DNA of 57,639 nucleotides from positions 1 through 57,639 of IMG/VR virus record IMGVR_UViG_3300018083_000005; one strand, given 5' to 3'. Position numbers and translations under genes: made by a program. Below the pieces are notes generated by a model. The model saw only the letters and a program-made list of their open reading frames with translations, ran no database searches and was not told the DNA's origin. The number at the start of each line of letters is the position of its first letter. The stretch's first letter is position 1. Below are positions 33,719-42,417 of the stretch, one piece after another. The DNA comes from a virus.

Positions 33719-36180
33719 TTTGCTTCTCCCCATGTAGGGCCGACACCGAATTCTGCTACGAATGGCAGTGTCCAGCCTAGTTCGTCAAGGGCCACAGAGG
33801 ACATTACTTGTTCGCAGACTGTAGAGTATTCTTCGATGTACGCCTGCTCAACGTCTGCAACGATTGAGTCGTGAACCAGAATGCAAATTGAAGCCCTGGA
33901 TCGATCGATTTCATCAGCAAGCCTAATTGCAGCACAGAGGGTGAGGTCGGACGCAGTGCTTTGCGGATAGAAGTTAATTCCTTCCCGGTAAGCAGCTTGG
34001 AGGTTTTCACGTGTAAGTAGATGGAACCGTCTTTTTCGCCCGAAAGGTGAAACGAGTACATGCTTGGTTTTGACTTCACGTCTTACTTCATCCTCCCATT
34101 CCTCTACACCTTTGAATGTTTGCCACACCCATGCTATGTAGGGTTCTGCTAGTCGTTTAGGAATACCGTGCTTCTCTTGGAATGTATCCGCACTCTGCCC
34201 ATAGAATACACCGAAGTTTACGTTTTTGCAGGTCGAGTATTGCTCGTCAGTATAGTCTGCCCCAAAGAACTTGGTTGCAGTCTCCCTGTGGAGTGATAGG
34301 TTGTTACGGTAAATTCGTGTAAGCTCTGTATCGCCCGAAAACTGAGCGATACATCGAAGTTCCGCCTGCGAGAAGTCTGCTTGTACAATTTGTCGGCCAG
34401 GAGAGGCGCGAAATAGTTTACGGATATCCGGCAGTCCCTCTTTCGACCGCGTGATATTTTGCAAGTTAGGTTTACTAGACGAGAGCCGCCCACTGTTCGT
34501 GCCATGTAGGTTGAGCTGAGTGTAAATCCGAGAATCTTCATCTAGCTCTGCTCTTTGGATGAGTCCGACGAGGTACGTCCCATCTTGTTTGACAAGTTTT
34601 TGGTAGCGGTCGTAAGATTCTGTAAAGCTAATGTAGAACTTCTTGCGTTCGTCGCTATCCTCCGCAGTGACAGAGCGTACAATGTTGCCTTCACGTTGAA
34701 CCACTGTCTCTCCCCGAAACTTAAATCGTCCTTCGATGATTTCTTTTCGTGCTGAGTCATCGATACTCCTCTCTGGGTTGGGCATGTTCTTCAGTGGCTT
34801 ACGCTTCTGCATCGCATGCTTGATACCCCATACGTCATAGTACAGATGCGACATTTGCTTAGGCGATCCGACATTGAGCAATGGATTACCGGCATGCTGC
34901 TGTAGCTGCTTGGCAATCTCCTCTAACTCAGGCAGTACCTCAAACTCATGGATATCACCAGCGCGTACAGAATCATAGATCATGCCGTCCAGTTCTACAT
35001 CGGTGCAAAAGCTATTACCTCGTAATAGTAGGTGGCTATAGGCCCGGAGTACATCGTCTCTTTCTGCGCGAGGGTACTGCTCCCCGAAAAGTTGGAAAGT
35101 GCCGCCAACGTCCATTCCCGCATACCTATAGAATTCATCGTAGTCTGTGACGACTCCGGATTTCTTGGCCGCTTCAACAGCAGGACTGGAATAATGAGGC
35201 CATCCAAAAGTATCCATGAGTAGATAGTCGAGGCCATGTACCCCAATTCGCTCGTCCGTACCATTACGTTCATCGAGCGCATATGAGAGGAGCATAGTGT
35301 CATGATCTACTCTGGCTTCGATTCCGTAGGTGTGACGTAGGATTTTAGTGTCAAACTTACCGCCGTGATAGATGAAAACTCGCCCTTGCTCATTTCGTAG
35401 GACGTTGGAAAGATCCTTAATTGCATCCGGGGATCGCCAAGCTCCACCGCGCTCGCCACATACAATGGCATTGCTTCCGTCAATAGAGAATTGGACGCTA
35501 ATAAGAGTTGCTTTGTGAGATAGTCCGCCTCTGGATTCGATATCGACAGCGATATGTCCTTGGTACCGTGCCAAATCTCTAAGCGTTCTTCTAATTTCTC
35601 CAACATCTTCGATTACCTCTACTATTGGCAGGGTGGGGGGAGGTAGCGGATTGAACGCTCTTTGGAAGTCCCTTTTAAGGTCGGGGAATTTTGAGTCGTC
35701 GTGGAGGACGATTGCAGGGTTGTTAGTTGCCACCACCGTCCTGCCTCCGATGCTATGACGATATCCCCTATATCTTGAGATAGAGCCTCGTCCAATAAGG
35801 AGCTTAACTGCTTCATCTCCCGCCGCGACAACTGTATCAATACCTCGGAGTTCGTGTTCCAGACGAGGAGCGCAGGCTTTAATGGCTTCTGGCGGAATTT
35901 TCCCATCTGGTGCCACACAGAGAACAGTGTTAGTAAGAAGAACTTGCTCACGTTTCACCCCATTCATTCCGAGTAGGTAGTCCATGATCTTGCCACTACC
36001 ATACTGGCTTGCAAATGGCTCTCCCGCGATGACTTCAGGCTTGCCCGGTGAGCGCGAAACCACGGCACCCCGCACAGGGTGCATGGTGGGCTTCCGGGTC
36101 TTCACGCAGGGTGCATCTGCGAGAGGACATTCATGACATAGTGCGTGTGGTGCTTTAGCTGCTACTGCCGATGTAGCCAT
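33715..36180 (-). CDS. DNA polymerase: UDG-like domain, 3'-5' exonuclease and PolA fused, 821 residues
   Basis: Replicative family A polymerase. Residues 1-180 resemble a family-4 uracil-DNA glycosylase: cysteines at 15, 18, 88 and 103 in iron-sulfur spacing and AGEPFASQYGSGKIMDYLL. The usual GEAPG active-site box is replaced by VSRSPG, so activity is doubtful. Residues 200-400 are a DEDD exonuclease (VAVDIESRGG, IYHGGKFDTKIL). The polymerase core has motif A QADFSQAELR, the NFGVFYGQS region, and motif C ILVHDS. SPO1-type phages carry a similar UDG-like extension. Confidence 0.92.
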   Translation of the reverse strand: MATSAVAAKAPHALCHECPLADAPCVKTRKPTMHPVRGAVVSRSPGKPEVIAGEPFASQYGSGKIMDYLLGMNGVKREQVLLTNTVLCVAPDGKIPPEAIKACAPRLEHELRGIDTVVAAGDEAVKLLIGRGSISRYRGYRHSIGGRTVVATNNPAIVLHDDSKFPDLKRDFQRAFNPLPPPTLPIVEVIEDVGEIRRTLRDLARYQGHIAVDIESRGGLSHKATLISVQFSIDGSNAIVCGERGGAWRSPDAIKDLSNVLRNEQGRVFIYHGGKFDTKILRHTYGIEARVDHDTMLLSYALDERNGTDERIGVHGLDYLLMDTFGWPHYSSPAVEAAKKSGVVTDYDEFYRYAGMDVGGTFQLFGEQYPRAERDDVLRAYSHLLLRGNSFCTDVELDGMIYDSVRAGDIHEFEVLPELEEIAKQLQQHAGNPLLNVGSPKQMSHLYYDVWGIKHAMQKRKPLKNMPNPERSIDDSARKEIIEGRFKFRGETVVQREGNIVRSVTAEDSDERKKFYISFTESYDRYQKLVKQDGTYLVGLIQRAELDEDSRIYTQLNLHGTNSGRLSSSKPNLQNITRSKEGLPDIRKLFRASPGRQIVQADFSQAELRCIAQFSGDTELTRIYRNNLSLHRETATKFFGADYTDEQYSTCKNVNFGVFYGQSADTFQEKHGIPKRLAEPYIAWVWQTFKGVEEWEDEVRREVKTKHVLVSPFGRKRRFHLLTRENLQAAYREGINFYPQSTASDLTLCAAIRLADEIDRSRASICILVHDSIVADVEQAYIEEYSTVCEQVMSSVALDELGWTLPFVAEFGVGPTWGEAK

Positions 36181-36389
36181 GTCTTCCCTGTACAGTCCTT
36201 ACCACAAGCCGTCTTATCATTATAGTCGTAATGCGGGATATGGAGTAGACCAGATCGTATGTTGAATATCCAAAGATACTTCTCAGAATAGTATACTTGA
36301 GTTTTTCCACAAGCTACGCATCTATCCTTGACAGCGTAGACTACATCGTTGTACTCGTCGCGGACTGATATCAGGGTGTCTACGGCCAT
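36162..36389 (-). CDS. Small zinc-binding protein, 75 residues
   Basis: ATG at 36389, overlapping the start of the polymerase gene by 19 bases. CVAC near residue 26 and CGKDC near the C terminus supply zinc ligands around a beta-rich core. It may be translated in coupling with the 36-residue membrane gene that overlaps its start. Function unknown. Confidence 0.6.
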   Translation of the reverse strand: MAVDTLISVRDEYNDVVYAVKDRCVACGKTQVYYSEKYLWIFNIRSGLLHIPHYDYNDKTACGKDCTGKTWLHRQ

Positions 36390-36490
36390 AATTGCCAAAC
36401 CACTAACATGAGTAGTGCCCAGAATATGAAGCTGATAAATAGCGCAAACCAGCAACCAACTTCGGGTGGATATTTTTGGTACTTACTCAC
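36380..36490 (-). CDS. 36-residue single-span membrane microprotein
   Basis: GTG at 36490 overlaps the end of the DUF1508-like gene; stop TAG at 36382-36380 overlaps the next start. Residues 12-35 form one very hydrophobic helix with many Trp and Phe (CWFALFISFIFWALLMLVVW). The ribosome site is weak, so it depends on coupling. Function unknown. Confidence 0.5.
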   Translation of the reverse strand: MSKYQKYPPEVGCWFALFISFIFWALLMLVVWQLWP

Positions 36491-36707
36491 CAGTCTTGTC
36501 GATCTTCATGAAGTTGCTGAAATACTTGTCAATGATTTCCTCTGCATTATGCTTCTGGGTGTACTGCTCGGATTGGGCGATAGGCTCACCGTTGTTTGCG
36601 ACCAGACGGAAGTAGTAGTGAGTCTCAAACGTAGGCTTGCGAACTAGCAGTTGCCAGGTCTTCTTTTCGATGATTGCCTTACCCTGTGGGATGATAACTT
36701 CAGTCAT
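36483..36707 (-). CDS. DUF1508-like small protein, 74 residues
   Basis: ATG at 36707 follows GAGGAGTGAC. The core YYFRLVANNGEPIAQSEQYT, then KHNAEEIIDKYFSN, follows the DUF1508 (YegP-type) pattern of strand, Asn-Gly-Glu, Ser-Glu-x-Tyr and helix. The role of this family in phages is not established. It lies between a helix-turn-helix gene and a membrane microprotein. Confidence 0.65.
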   Translation of the reverse strand: MTEVIIPQGKAIIEKKTWQLLVRKPTFETHYYFRLVANNGEPIAQSEQYTQKHNAEEIIDKYFSNFMKIDKTGE

Positions 36708-36708
36708 G

Positions 36709-37062
36709 TCACTCCTCGTAGTATTGGGATTCCGGGGGCATGGGCACGATATCGTCATACAGGTGTGGGATGCCTAGTCCTGTAATCAGTTTGTCGGCGG
36801 ATGACTGTGAGATAGGCTCTCCACGTAGTGCCGCTGCAACTGTGCGCTCTGATAGGTTACAGCGAGCGGCAATAGCACCAAGAGACTCATGGTTATCGAT
36901 AGATTGTTGTATAAACGGGATCAGCGGTCTACTATCCACTGCGCTCTTTCCGAGAGAGGGAGAATACATCCTTCGATGTATGAATTCAATACGAACGTCA
37001 AGTATCCTTCGTAGTTCCTTGAGTTGCCGCATTTCAGCTTGGAGTAGATCAATCTCTTTCAT
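36709..37062 (-). CDS. Helix-turn-helix protein, 117 residues
   Basis: ATG at 37062 in ATGA overlap with the primase-helicase, TAGGAG close upstream. N-terminal coiled helix (LLQAEMRQLKELRRILDVRI), then an XRE-like helix-turn-helix at about 63-105 (AIAARCNLSERTVAAALRGE, ISQSSADKLITGLGI). Possible replication-linked regulator or DNA-binding partner of the helicase. Confidence 0.7.
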   Translation of the reverse strand: MKEIDLLQAEMRQLKELRRILDVRIEFIHRRMYSPSLGKSAVDSRPLIPFIQQSIDNHESLGAIAARCNLSERTVAAALRGEPISQSSADKLITGLGIPHLYDDIVPMPPESQYYEE

Positions 37063-39281
37063 ACTCCTATAGGCCAATACGTTTTGGCCTTCCCTTTGCG
37101 TTGGAAGCTCATCATGTTACGCTGCACTAGGGTATCCTCAATTATGTCCATGACACGTGCGTTCAGACGATGATGCCTCATAACGTCACCACGCATTATA
37201 CCCGGACGCTTTTCGACCATCTTGTACACTGCTATCGTCTTCGACTCGTCTGACGTAATACCGGAGTTCTGGATCAGGTCTACTGCATGCTTACCCCATT
37301 TCTGTATGTAGTAGGCTGCATTGAGAAGATCGTCTAACGTGCCCTCTATCTTATAATCCTTTGGCTCCTGCCGGGATGCGGCAAACAGCATGGACAGCTT
37401 GATCATGGACGTGAACATACGGGTGAACATCGGGAGTGCCTTATCTGACTCTGACGAGTCTGATGCGGCCTCTGTGAGTTGTTGCTCCATGAGCGCCGCA
37501 CGTTCATAGAACGCAGGTGGAAACGACACCATTATGTCTGGTGTGGAAATCATCTTCTGCCCATCGTGAAGCTCCACCGTTACCTGTTGGTCTGTATACA
37601 TGTTGTAGTAGGAGCGGAAGGTAGACAGTAGATCGGTTCGTTTATCTGTCTTCTCTCCTGCTGGCGGATCGACCCCAAACTTGAGATTGGCAGTGTCTTG
37701 GTGCCCACGCATGATCAGGAACCGTGGTATGAATCCCGATGCAAAGTATGATTCTTCTATTAACGAGAACATCTTGTTTGGTACGCCGCCGCCAAAGAAG
37801 ATGAAGATAGGCTCACTGACTACAAATGATTCTCTACGGAGCTTACGTACCATGTACTTTGGTACGTCATACATCTTCGTCATCATTTCAGGCAACGATG
37901 CTAGATACTCCTTGCGATTGATAGCGTCAAAGAATCCCGTTACCTCGTCCCGGTAGAAGATAGACACCATCTTAGGACGGAGCGCGAGCGATGCCATCAG
38001 ACCTTCAGCGGTAGCGTCACTCGCAAGTATCAAGTCTCGGTCTACGTCCATTACAAAGTCCATTGCCATATCCATAGCTGTCGTCTTGCGTGTAAGAGAA
38101 GTCTCACCGAGAATCATGGCCCACAGATTAGGGACTATCGACTGCCCTCGGGAGCGAGGTAAGCGTACAGTGGTCGCCATGAGCGCAGACATGACAATGG
38201 AGCAGGAGATTTCATGGAAGTCAGGAACGGCATCTGTCACGTCCTTGGCCCACTCCATGTAATCGTCAATGATCGTGGGCTTAAGTAGCGATTCCTCTTT
38301 TGCCGAAAGTAGGGCTGGCATAACGAGGCTTTTATGATCCGAGAGTAGAACCTCAAGAGACTTCTGTTCTAGCTCGGCCTTGATAATCTCCCGCCATAGG
38401 TGAGAGTCGGGCCTCCCGTCACGCTCATACTTGTTGCATTTTGCATTCTTTGCGATTACATATACTTCCTCGGCTGTCATGCCGAGTTCAAAACATAGCA
38501 AAAGGAGTCGCCACAGAGCGCCTGACCAATCGCTAACAGGCTCCTCTGTGTAGTACCGTGCAAAGATCGTCGCTAGCTCTTTATGTCGAAGCTGCTCCTG
38601 ATACCGATAGATGATCATGTCGGCAGAAGGCAGGTTCTCAACATTGGGCAGTTTTATATCGGGAACATCGGAAGTGCCGTCGGGTTGTGGCAATAGATCG
38701 AACGTAGAGCTAGGGATAGCTAGCTCAATTTTCGCCAACAGCCGCACAGATGGAGGTTCTTCCATCTGGTACTTATAGTTGTACGTGCCAGGTACACGTA
38801 GTAGCTGTGTGTTATCCCATCCCGACTTGTCTACACCCAGATTGGCATAGAAGTAGGCAAGACGCTTTGAATAGTTCTCCGCAATAGTCGGATCAATCTT
38901 GTGGTCGAGTCGCCATATCGCTTGATAGCGATGCGGAGAGGATTCGATCACACACTGTGGGGGGTGTTCAAGCTGATCGGGGCGGCAAGCGTCCAGGTCG
39001 GCCCATACTAGGTTTTGGGGGATGGCGTTAGCTTTCACACGTTTCTTTGCCGACATGATGTTCACACAAAAGTACACGTTGTGCGTCATGGTTACACTGT
39101 CGATGAATTCCACAGCGGACTCTTTCTCTGACGGCCATGCAAAGAATCTCTCATTGAACGTGTCTCGCTTAGCTGGTGGTCTTGTAGTAGCCAAGACGAG
39201 GTACCCTTCGTCGTATCTAAACAGGTACTCAAAGAACGCGAGCAAGCTAGCGCGCTTCTCCTCATCGGTGACAGAGTGCAT
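37059..39281 (-). CDS. Primase-helicase, 740 residues
   Basis: Residues 1-200 have features of an archaeo-eukaryotic-type primase: WADLDA at 93-98 and IESSPHRYQAIW, followed by GVDKSGWDNTQLLRVPGTYN. Residues 340-640 are a DUF3987-type ATPase with Walker B SIFYRDE near 440. Walker A is unusual: GETSLTRKTT at 392-401 has Arg in place of the Gly before Lys. The chosen ATG at 39281 lacks a ribosome site; a GTG at 39305 lies inside a terminator-like hairpin. It starts the replication gene run that ends in the polymerase. Confidence 0.82.
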   Translation of the reverse strand: MHSVTDEEKRASLLAFFEYLFRYDEGYLVLATTRPPAKRDTFNERFFAWPSEKESAVEFIDSVTMTHNVYFCVNIMSAKKRVKANAIPQNLVWADLDACRPDQLEHPPQCVIESSPHRYQAIWRLDHKIDPTIAENYSKRLAYFYANLGVDKSGWDNTQLLRVPGTYNYKYQMEEPPSVRLLAKIELAIPSSTFDLLPQPDGTSDVPDIKLPNVENLPSADMIIYRYQEQLRHKELATIFARYYTEEPVSDWSGALWRLLLLCFELGMTAEEVYVIAKNAKCNKYERDGRPDSHLWREIIKAELEQKSLEVLLSDHKSLVMPALLSAKEESLLKPTIIDDYMEWAKDVTDAVPDFHEISCSIVMSALMATTVRLPRSRGQSIVPNLWAMILGETSLTRKTTAMDMAMDFVMDVDRDLILASDATAEGLMASLALRPKMVSIFYRDEVTGFFDAINRKEYLASLPEMMTKMYDVPKYMVRKLRRESFVVSEPIFIFFGGGVPNKMFSLIEESYFASGFIPRFLIMRGHQDTANLKFGVDPPAGEKTDKRTDLLSTFRSYYNMYTDQQVTVELHDGQKMISTPDIMVSFPPAFYERAALMEQQLTEAASDSSESDKALPMFTRMFTSMIKLSMLFAASRQEPKDYKIEGTLDDLLNAAYYIQKWGKHAVDLIQNSGITSDESKTIAVYKMVEKRPGIMRGDVMRHHRLNARVMDIIEDTLVQRNMMSFQRKGKAKTYWPIGV

Positions 39282-39299
39282 GATTGTAAAGACACAAAA

Positions 39300-39323
39300 G
39301 GGCACCCCTTGTTAGGGGTGCCC
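39300..39323 (-). terminator. Hairpin with T run between SSB-like and primase genes
   Basis: GGGCACCCCT (39300-39309) pairs with AGGGGTGCCC (39314-39323) around four bases; on the minus strand TTTTG follows. It is a good intrinsic terminator placed inside the replication gene run, 13 bases after the stop of 39337-39849. It would make primase expression depend on read-through. Confidence 0.8.
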
Positions 39324-39336
39324 CTAGTGCATTACG

Positions 39337-39849
39337 TCAGACCAGTAGGCCGGATTCTGCAGTTGCGGCCGAACCAGCAGGCTTGAAGCCTTCGATATCG
39401 TTCACGTACTTGTCATTCGCCTTATCGAACTTCTTGCGGACGATCACCGTAAGCTCACGACCGATCAGTTCCTCGGTCGAAGGCATATGATAACCCTTCT
39501 TCTGCCAATCCTCACCGATTGCAGTAAGGAAGTTAGCCATACGATTCTTCATGGACTGTGCCTTGGTTGCATCGTAGTCCGCAGGTGGCACAAACAGATT
39601 AGTCCAACCAGCGTACACGTTGGCAACCTTCTGGCCGTCACGATCCTCCTCACCGTCATTCACCTGGATACCAAGAGAAAGATACGGTGTGGCATGCGGC
39701 AGTGCCTTCATGCCGTCGATGTTGTCAGTGGACTTCCACTCTGCCTTCGCCACGTGTGCTTCGTAGCGTCCCGAAGGAATAGCGGGGAAGCCGATTGCAT
39801 CTGGATCGGCACCTGTCAAATCTAGGGTGCCATCGAAAAGATCACTCAC
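39337..39849 (-). CDS. DUF669/SSB-like protein, 170 residues
   Basis: GTG start in GTGA overlap with the ATPase gene, AAGGAG upstream. Shows the pattern of phage DUF669-type proteins: IPSGRYEAHVAKAEW, then LSLGIQVNDGEEDRDGQKVA, and a C-terminal GRELTVIVRKKFDKANDKY, an OB-like barrel thought to bind single-stranded DNA. Paired with a Sak4-like ATPase, as is common in phage recombination modules. Confidence 0.7.
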   Translation of the reverse strand: MSDLFDGTLDLTGADPDAIGFPAIPSGRYEAHVAKAEWKSTDNIDGMKALPHATPYLSLGIQVNDGEEDRDGQKVANVYAGWTNLFVPPADYDATKAQSMKNRMANFLTAIGEDWQKKGYHMPSTEELIGRELTVIVRKKFDKANDKYVNDIEGFKPAGSAATAESGLLV

Positions 39850-40622
39850 TTGGACTCTCCTTCATTTGTTGTTGCGAGCTTAGACCACAAACTAGGAACG
39901 GTCGGATCGACTTCGACTGCATCGAACGCGCCAGTCCTATCCTTAGCGATTGCAGTCTCGGTCTTTTGAAACTGCATATATCTCGTTACTCCGTCGCCAT
40001 TGCTCTCCGCTCTGTAGTAGCCGACTATATCAAGAAACCCCGGAATGTCAATACGGAGCTTCCCTACCAGCTTCGGGAACACAATCATCTTCATGTTGTT
40101 ATCACGGTCAGAAGACGAGTGACAGTTGAAGATGGTATTACATGGTAGGTCACGGAACGCACGTACTAGCTGTCGCATATGCGTAGACGACTTACCATAC
40201 CCTCGCTGATCCGGTACGTCTGGATCGATCTTATCATTCACCTTGCTAAACTCTTTCATTACTTCAACAAGGTCGAGTGCCTGTAGCTCACTCAGTGTAT
40301 CGATCCCGATTGTACCATAGGGGAATTTCTTACCATCGGAAGGAATGGCATTGAACAATTCACGGTAGGCTGCGACCAACTGCTTGACCGACCGTACTTG
40401 GATAACGTCAATATCCTTGCGATGCCGTAGCGTCGAGATACCACCATCGATATCGATGATACACAATGGTGACGTTGCCTTATGATCCTGTGCTGTACCC
40501 AGGAAATACGTCTTCCCTACTCCCGGCTCCCCGTACAGCATCATATTGAGCCACGTGATTGATTCGGCAGGGGGTAGAGCGCCTAGCCTCTCCTTCAATT
40601 CTGCGGTTGCTATATTATTCAC
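39846..40622 (-). CDS. RecA-like ATPase of the Sak4/AAA_24 type, about 258 residues
   Basis: Walker A YGEPGVGKT lies near residues 30-38; CIIDIDGG and YGTIGIDTLSEL supply the Walker B part, and NTIFNCHSSSD the sensor region. This is the ATP-binding fold of phage Sak4-type annealing proteins. The start is unclear: GTG at 40622 or 40637, both overlapping the upstream 59-residue gene and neither with a well-spaced ribosome site. Acts with the DUF669-like protein in replication or recombination. Confidence 0.85.
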   Translation of the reverse strand: MNNIATAELKERLGALPPAESITWLNMMLYGEPGVGKTYFLGTAQDHKATSPLCIIDIDGGISTLRHRKDIDVIQVRSVKQLVAAYRELFNAIPSDGKKFPYGTIGIDTLSELQALDLVEVMKEFSKVNDKIDPDVPDQRGYGKSSTHMRQLVRAFRDLPCNTIFNCHSSSDRDNNMKMIVFPKLVGKLRIDIPGFLDIVGYYRAESNGDGVTRYMQFQKTETAIAKDRTGAFDAVEVDPTVPSLWSKLATTNEGESK

Positions 40623-40794
40623 CCCCTTCCGGCTCACCGAAGTGGTACTCGTTGTAGTAACCTTTGCAGAATTCGCAATAGGTCAAATCCTGTTGTGGGG
40701 GAGGAGCGCCCGATTTAACGAGTCCCAAATCCTCCCCCACAGCTTGCTCAGCGACGAATTCATCTTCGCTGATAACTTCAAACAGTTCAGTCAT
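40615..40794 (-). CDS. Small acidic protein with CxxC, 59 residues
   Basis: ATG at 40794 overlaps the end of a 31-residue membrane gene. The N terminus has LFEVISEDEF, a motif also present at the start of two other early proteins (50084-50422 and 51387-51686). The C-terminal half carries CEFCKG. Overlaps the ATPase gene. Function unknown. Confidence 0.65.
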   Translation of the reverse strand: MTELFEVISEDEFVAEQAVGEDLGLVKSGAPPPQQDLTYCEFCKGYYNEYHFGEPEGGE

Positions 40795-40882
40795 CGTCTT
40801 TGAAGAACTCGTTGATAGCAGGTGTTAGTAGGATACCTACGAAGACACCAATTGCGAACGGTATGAAGAAATCCCAGGTCAC
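40787..40882 (-). CDS. 31-residue single-span membrane microprotein
   Basis: GTG at 40882 in GTGA overlap with the gene before and ending inside the start of the next gene. One hydrophobic span (FFIPFAIGVFVGILLTPAI), then an acidic end. Occupies the gap between two small early genes exactly. Confidence 0.55.
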   Translation of the reverse strand: MTWDFFIPFAIGVFVGILLTPAINEFFKDDD

Positions 40883-41067
40883 CGTAGTGTACGATCCGTT
40901 CTAATGATCGCGGCTGATGAAAGCATATTCAACTCGCGCTCAAGAACCTGAGCATGATGCAAGTCTACAAATTCAGCTTGCCATACATCTTCGGGATTCG
41001 TGATCTTAACCTGGAATCCTTCTGCCTGACAGATATCGATACATGCTCTGATCATTTGGTGTGTCAT
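40879..41067 (-). CDS. Small soluble protein, 62 residues
   Basis: ATG at 41067 in TAATG overlap with the nuclease gene; the longer arginine-rich frame to 41142 lies within that gene and is rejected. Alpha/beta pattern with ACIDICQAEGFQVKI and HAQVLERELNMLSSA. Function unknown. Confidence 0.6.
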   Translation of the reverse strand: MTHQMIRACIDICQAEGFQVKITNPEDVWQAEFVDLHHAQVLERELNMLSSAAIIRTDRTLR

Positions 41068-42338
41068 TATCGATCCCTGTTCACTTCGTAGCCGTCTGCG
41101 AGCATGCCTTGCCAGTCGCTTCCGTCGTCGGCGGCGATGCATGGTGACCTAAACGCACACTGCAGACAGCGGAACTCTCCTGTGGGATTTGGGTACACGG
41201 CAGGGCTGTTAAGCATTTCCTTAGCAATCATGACTAGATGCTCACCCGTCGCATAGACTTCGTGAGGATTGCGAGTCACTAGGTCACGCTGGATAAACAG
41301 GCTGTCGCCCATTTCACACAGATACGTGTAGTAAGCCTGTGCCTTGTCGTTATTGCGGAACCAGTGTTCTCGGTCTGTATTGCCAAGGATAGCTGCTTGG
41401 AATAGCTCAGCCGTGGTGCCCTCCGTTGCACGGGCCACAGAGAGCAGACCATTCTGCAGCACTGTGGGAGGCTTCGGGAAGTTCTTACGGAGTGCGTTGT
41501 AGATCACACGATCCACCATCTGCCCCGCCCATGGGTAGTCATGCATTTCTGACTCCATGATGGTAGCCCACAGATAGTTACTGCACTGTTCGTCCTTCTC
41601 AAGTTTCTTGAAGTAGTCTTCGTCAATCCTTACAGCAGTTTTATGGTCAATAATACCATACTTGTTCTGTTCGGGGAAGAATACGATAGCGTCACGTTTT
41701 CCACGTGCGTGTACCTCACACTTGTGTCCATAGTTGGGACTGTCCTCACGTATGTCCACCGCCTCAAACCCGAGGGGGATGGAGTACGTGGACTCAGCGG
41801 CGACCACAACAAACTCGTCATTCTTTTCGGCATACTCCTTGTAGAAGGTGAGCATCCCGATCCCTAGTTCTTTGTGGGCCTCAAAATCCTCTTGGACAAG
41901 TTCAATGTTAGGTAGCATTTCCTTCAGACCACGGATATGCCATGTCTTATGCAGTGTGTCTACGTTGCCTGGATCACCGATCCATTCGCCTCCATAGCGC
42001 GGCGACACGTCATACGTGAGGTCTAGCCATTCCTCTGTCACCATACCGCCATCCCACTGATATTCAAACCACGTCAGGAATGACTCGACAGGATCGTGTC
42101 GAAGGATCGGATCGTAATACTTCTCTAGTGCGTAGTGGATTCCGGTACCGAACCACAGAGGCATATTGATACCGTGAACCTCAACCTTCCGACGTAGGTT
42201 GGTTCGGCTTGGACTCGTCCAGTCCCAATACCGCCTACATCGTTTGAAACTTGCAACGTCTGAGCCGTGGATAGGGATAATATCCCACTTGGACGGAATC
42301 CACGGTGGACTAGTAATGATTTCAGTTTCGGGTGCCAT
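41067..42338 (-). CDS. PD-(D/E)XK nuclease, Cas4/RecB-like, 423 residues
   Basis: ATG at 42338 follows CGGAGGGTG; the open frame upstream to 42404 overlaps the promoter. Motifs: GTGIHYALEKYYD, a catalytic GIIDHKT (Asp and Lys of the PD-ExK core) near residue 220, EQCSNYLWATIM as the QxxxY-like box, and CLQCAFRSPC at the C terminus for an iron-sulfur cluster. Probably a recombination exonuclease working with the Sak4-like and SSB-like proteins downstream. Confidence 0.82.
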   Translation of the reverse strand: MAPETEIITSPPWIPSKWDIIPIHGSDVASFKRCRRYWDWTSPSRTNLRRKVEVHGINMPLWFGTGIHYALEKYYDPILRHDPVESFLTWFEYQWDGGMVTEEWLDLTYDVSPRYGGEWIGDPGNVDTLHKTWHIRGLKEMLPNIELVQEDFEAHKELGIGMLTFYKEYAEKNDEFVVVAAESTYSIPLGFEAVDIREDSPNYGHKCEVHARGKRDAIVFFPEQNKYGIIDHKTAVRIDEDYFKKLEKDEQCSNYLWATIMESEMHDYPWAGQMVDRVIYNALRKNFPKPPTVLQNGLLSVARATEGTTAELFQAAILGNTDREHWFRNNDKAQAYYTYLCEMGDSLFIQRDLVTRNPHEVYATGEHLVMIAKEMLNSPAVYPNPTGEFRCLQCAFRSPCIAADDGSDWQGMLADGYEVNRDR

Positions 42339-42375
42339 CACCCTCCGTTCAGGTTGCTCTCCCTTGGAACGATCT

Positions 42376-42404
42376 ACCCTATCAAACGACGGGGCTTGTG
42401 TCAA
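42376..42404 (-). promoter_or_regulatory. Sigma70-like promoter with extended -10
   Basis: TTGACA (42404-42399), 17-base spacer, TAGGGT (42381-42376) preceded by TGA, giving TGnTAGGGT. It lies between the LuxR-type gene and the nuclease gene and would start the recombination-replication run. Confidence 0.6.
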
Positions 42405-42417
42405 GGGGTTGGTTGTC

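Noticed and set aside
39811-39826. TTGACA-type box inside 39337-39849
   Set aside because: It encodes conserved-looking residues Asp-Leu-Thr-Gly near the start of the gene and lacks a second box at 7 or 17 bases.
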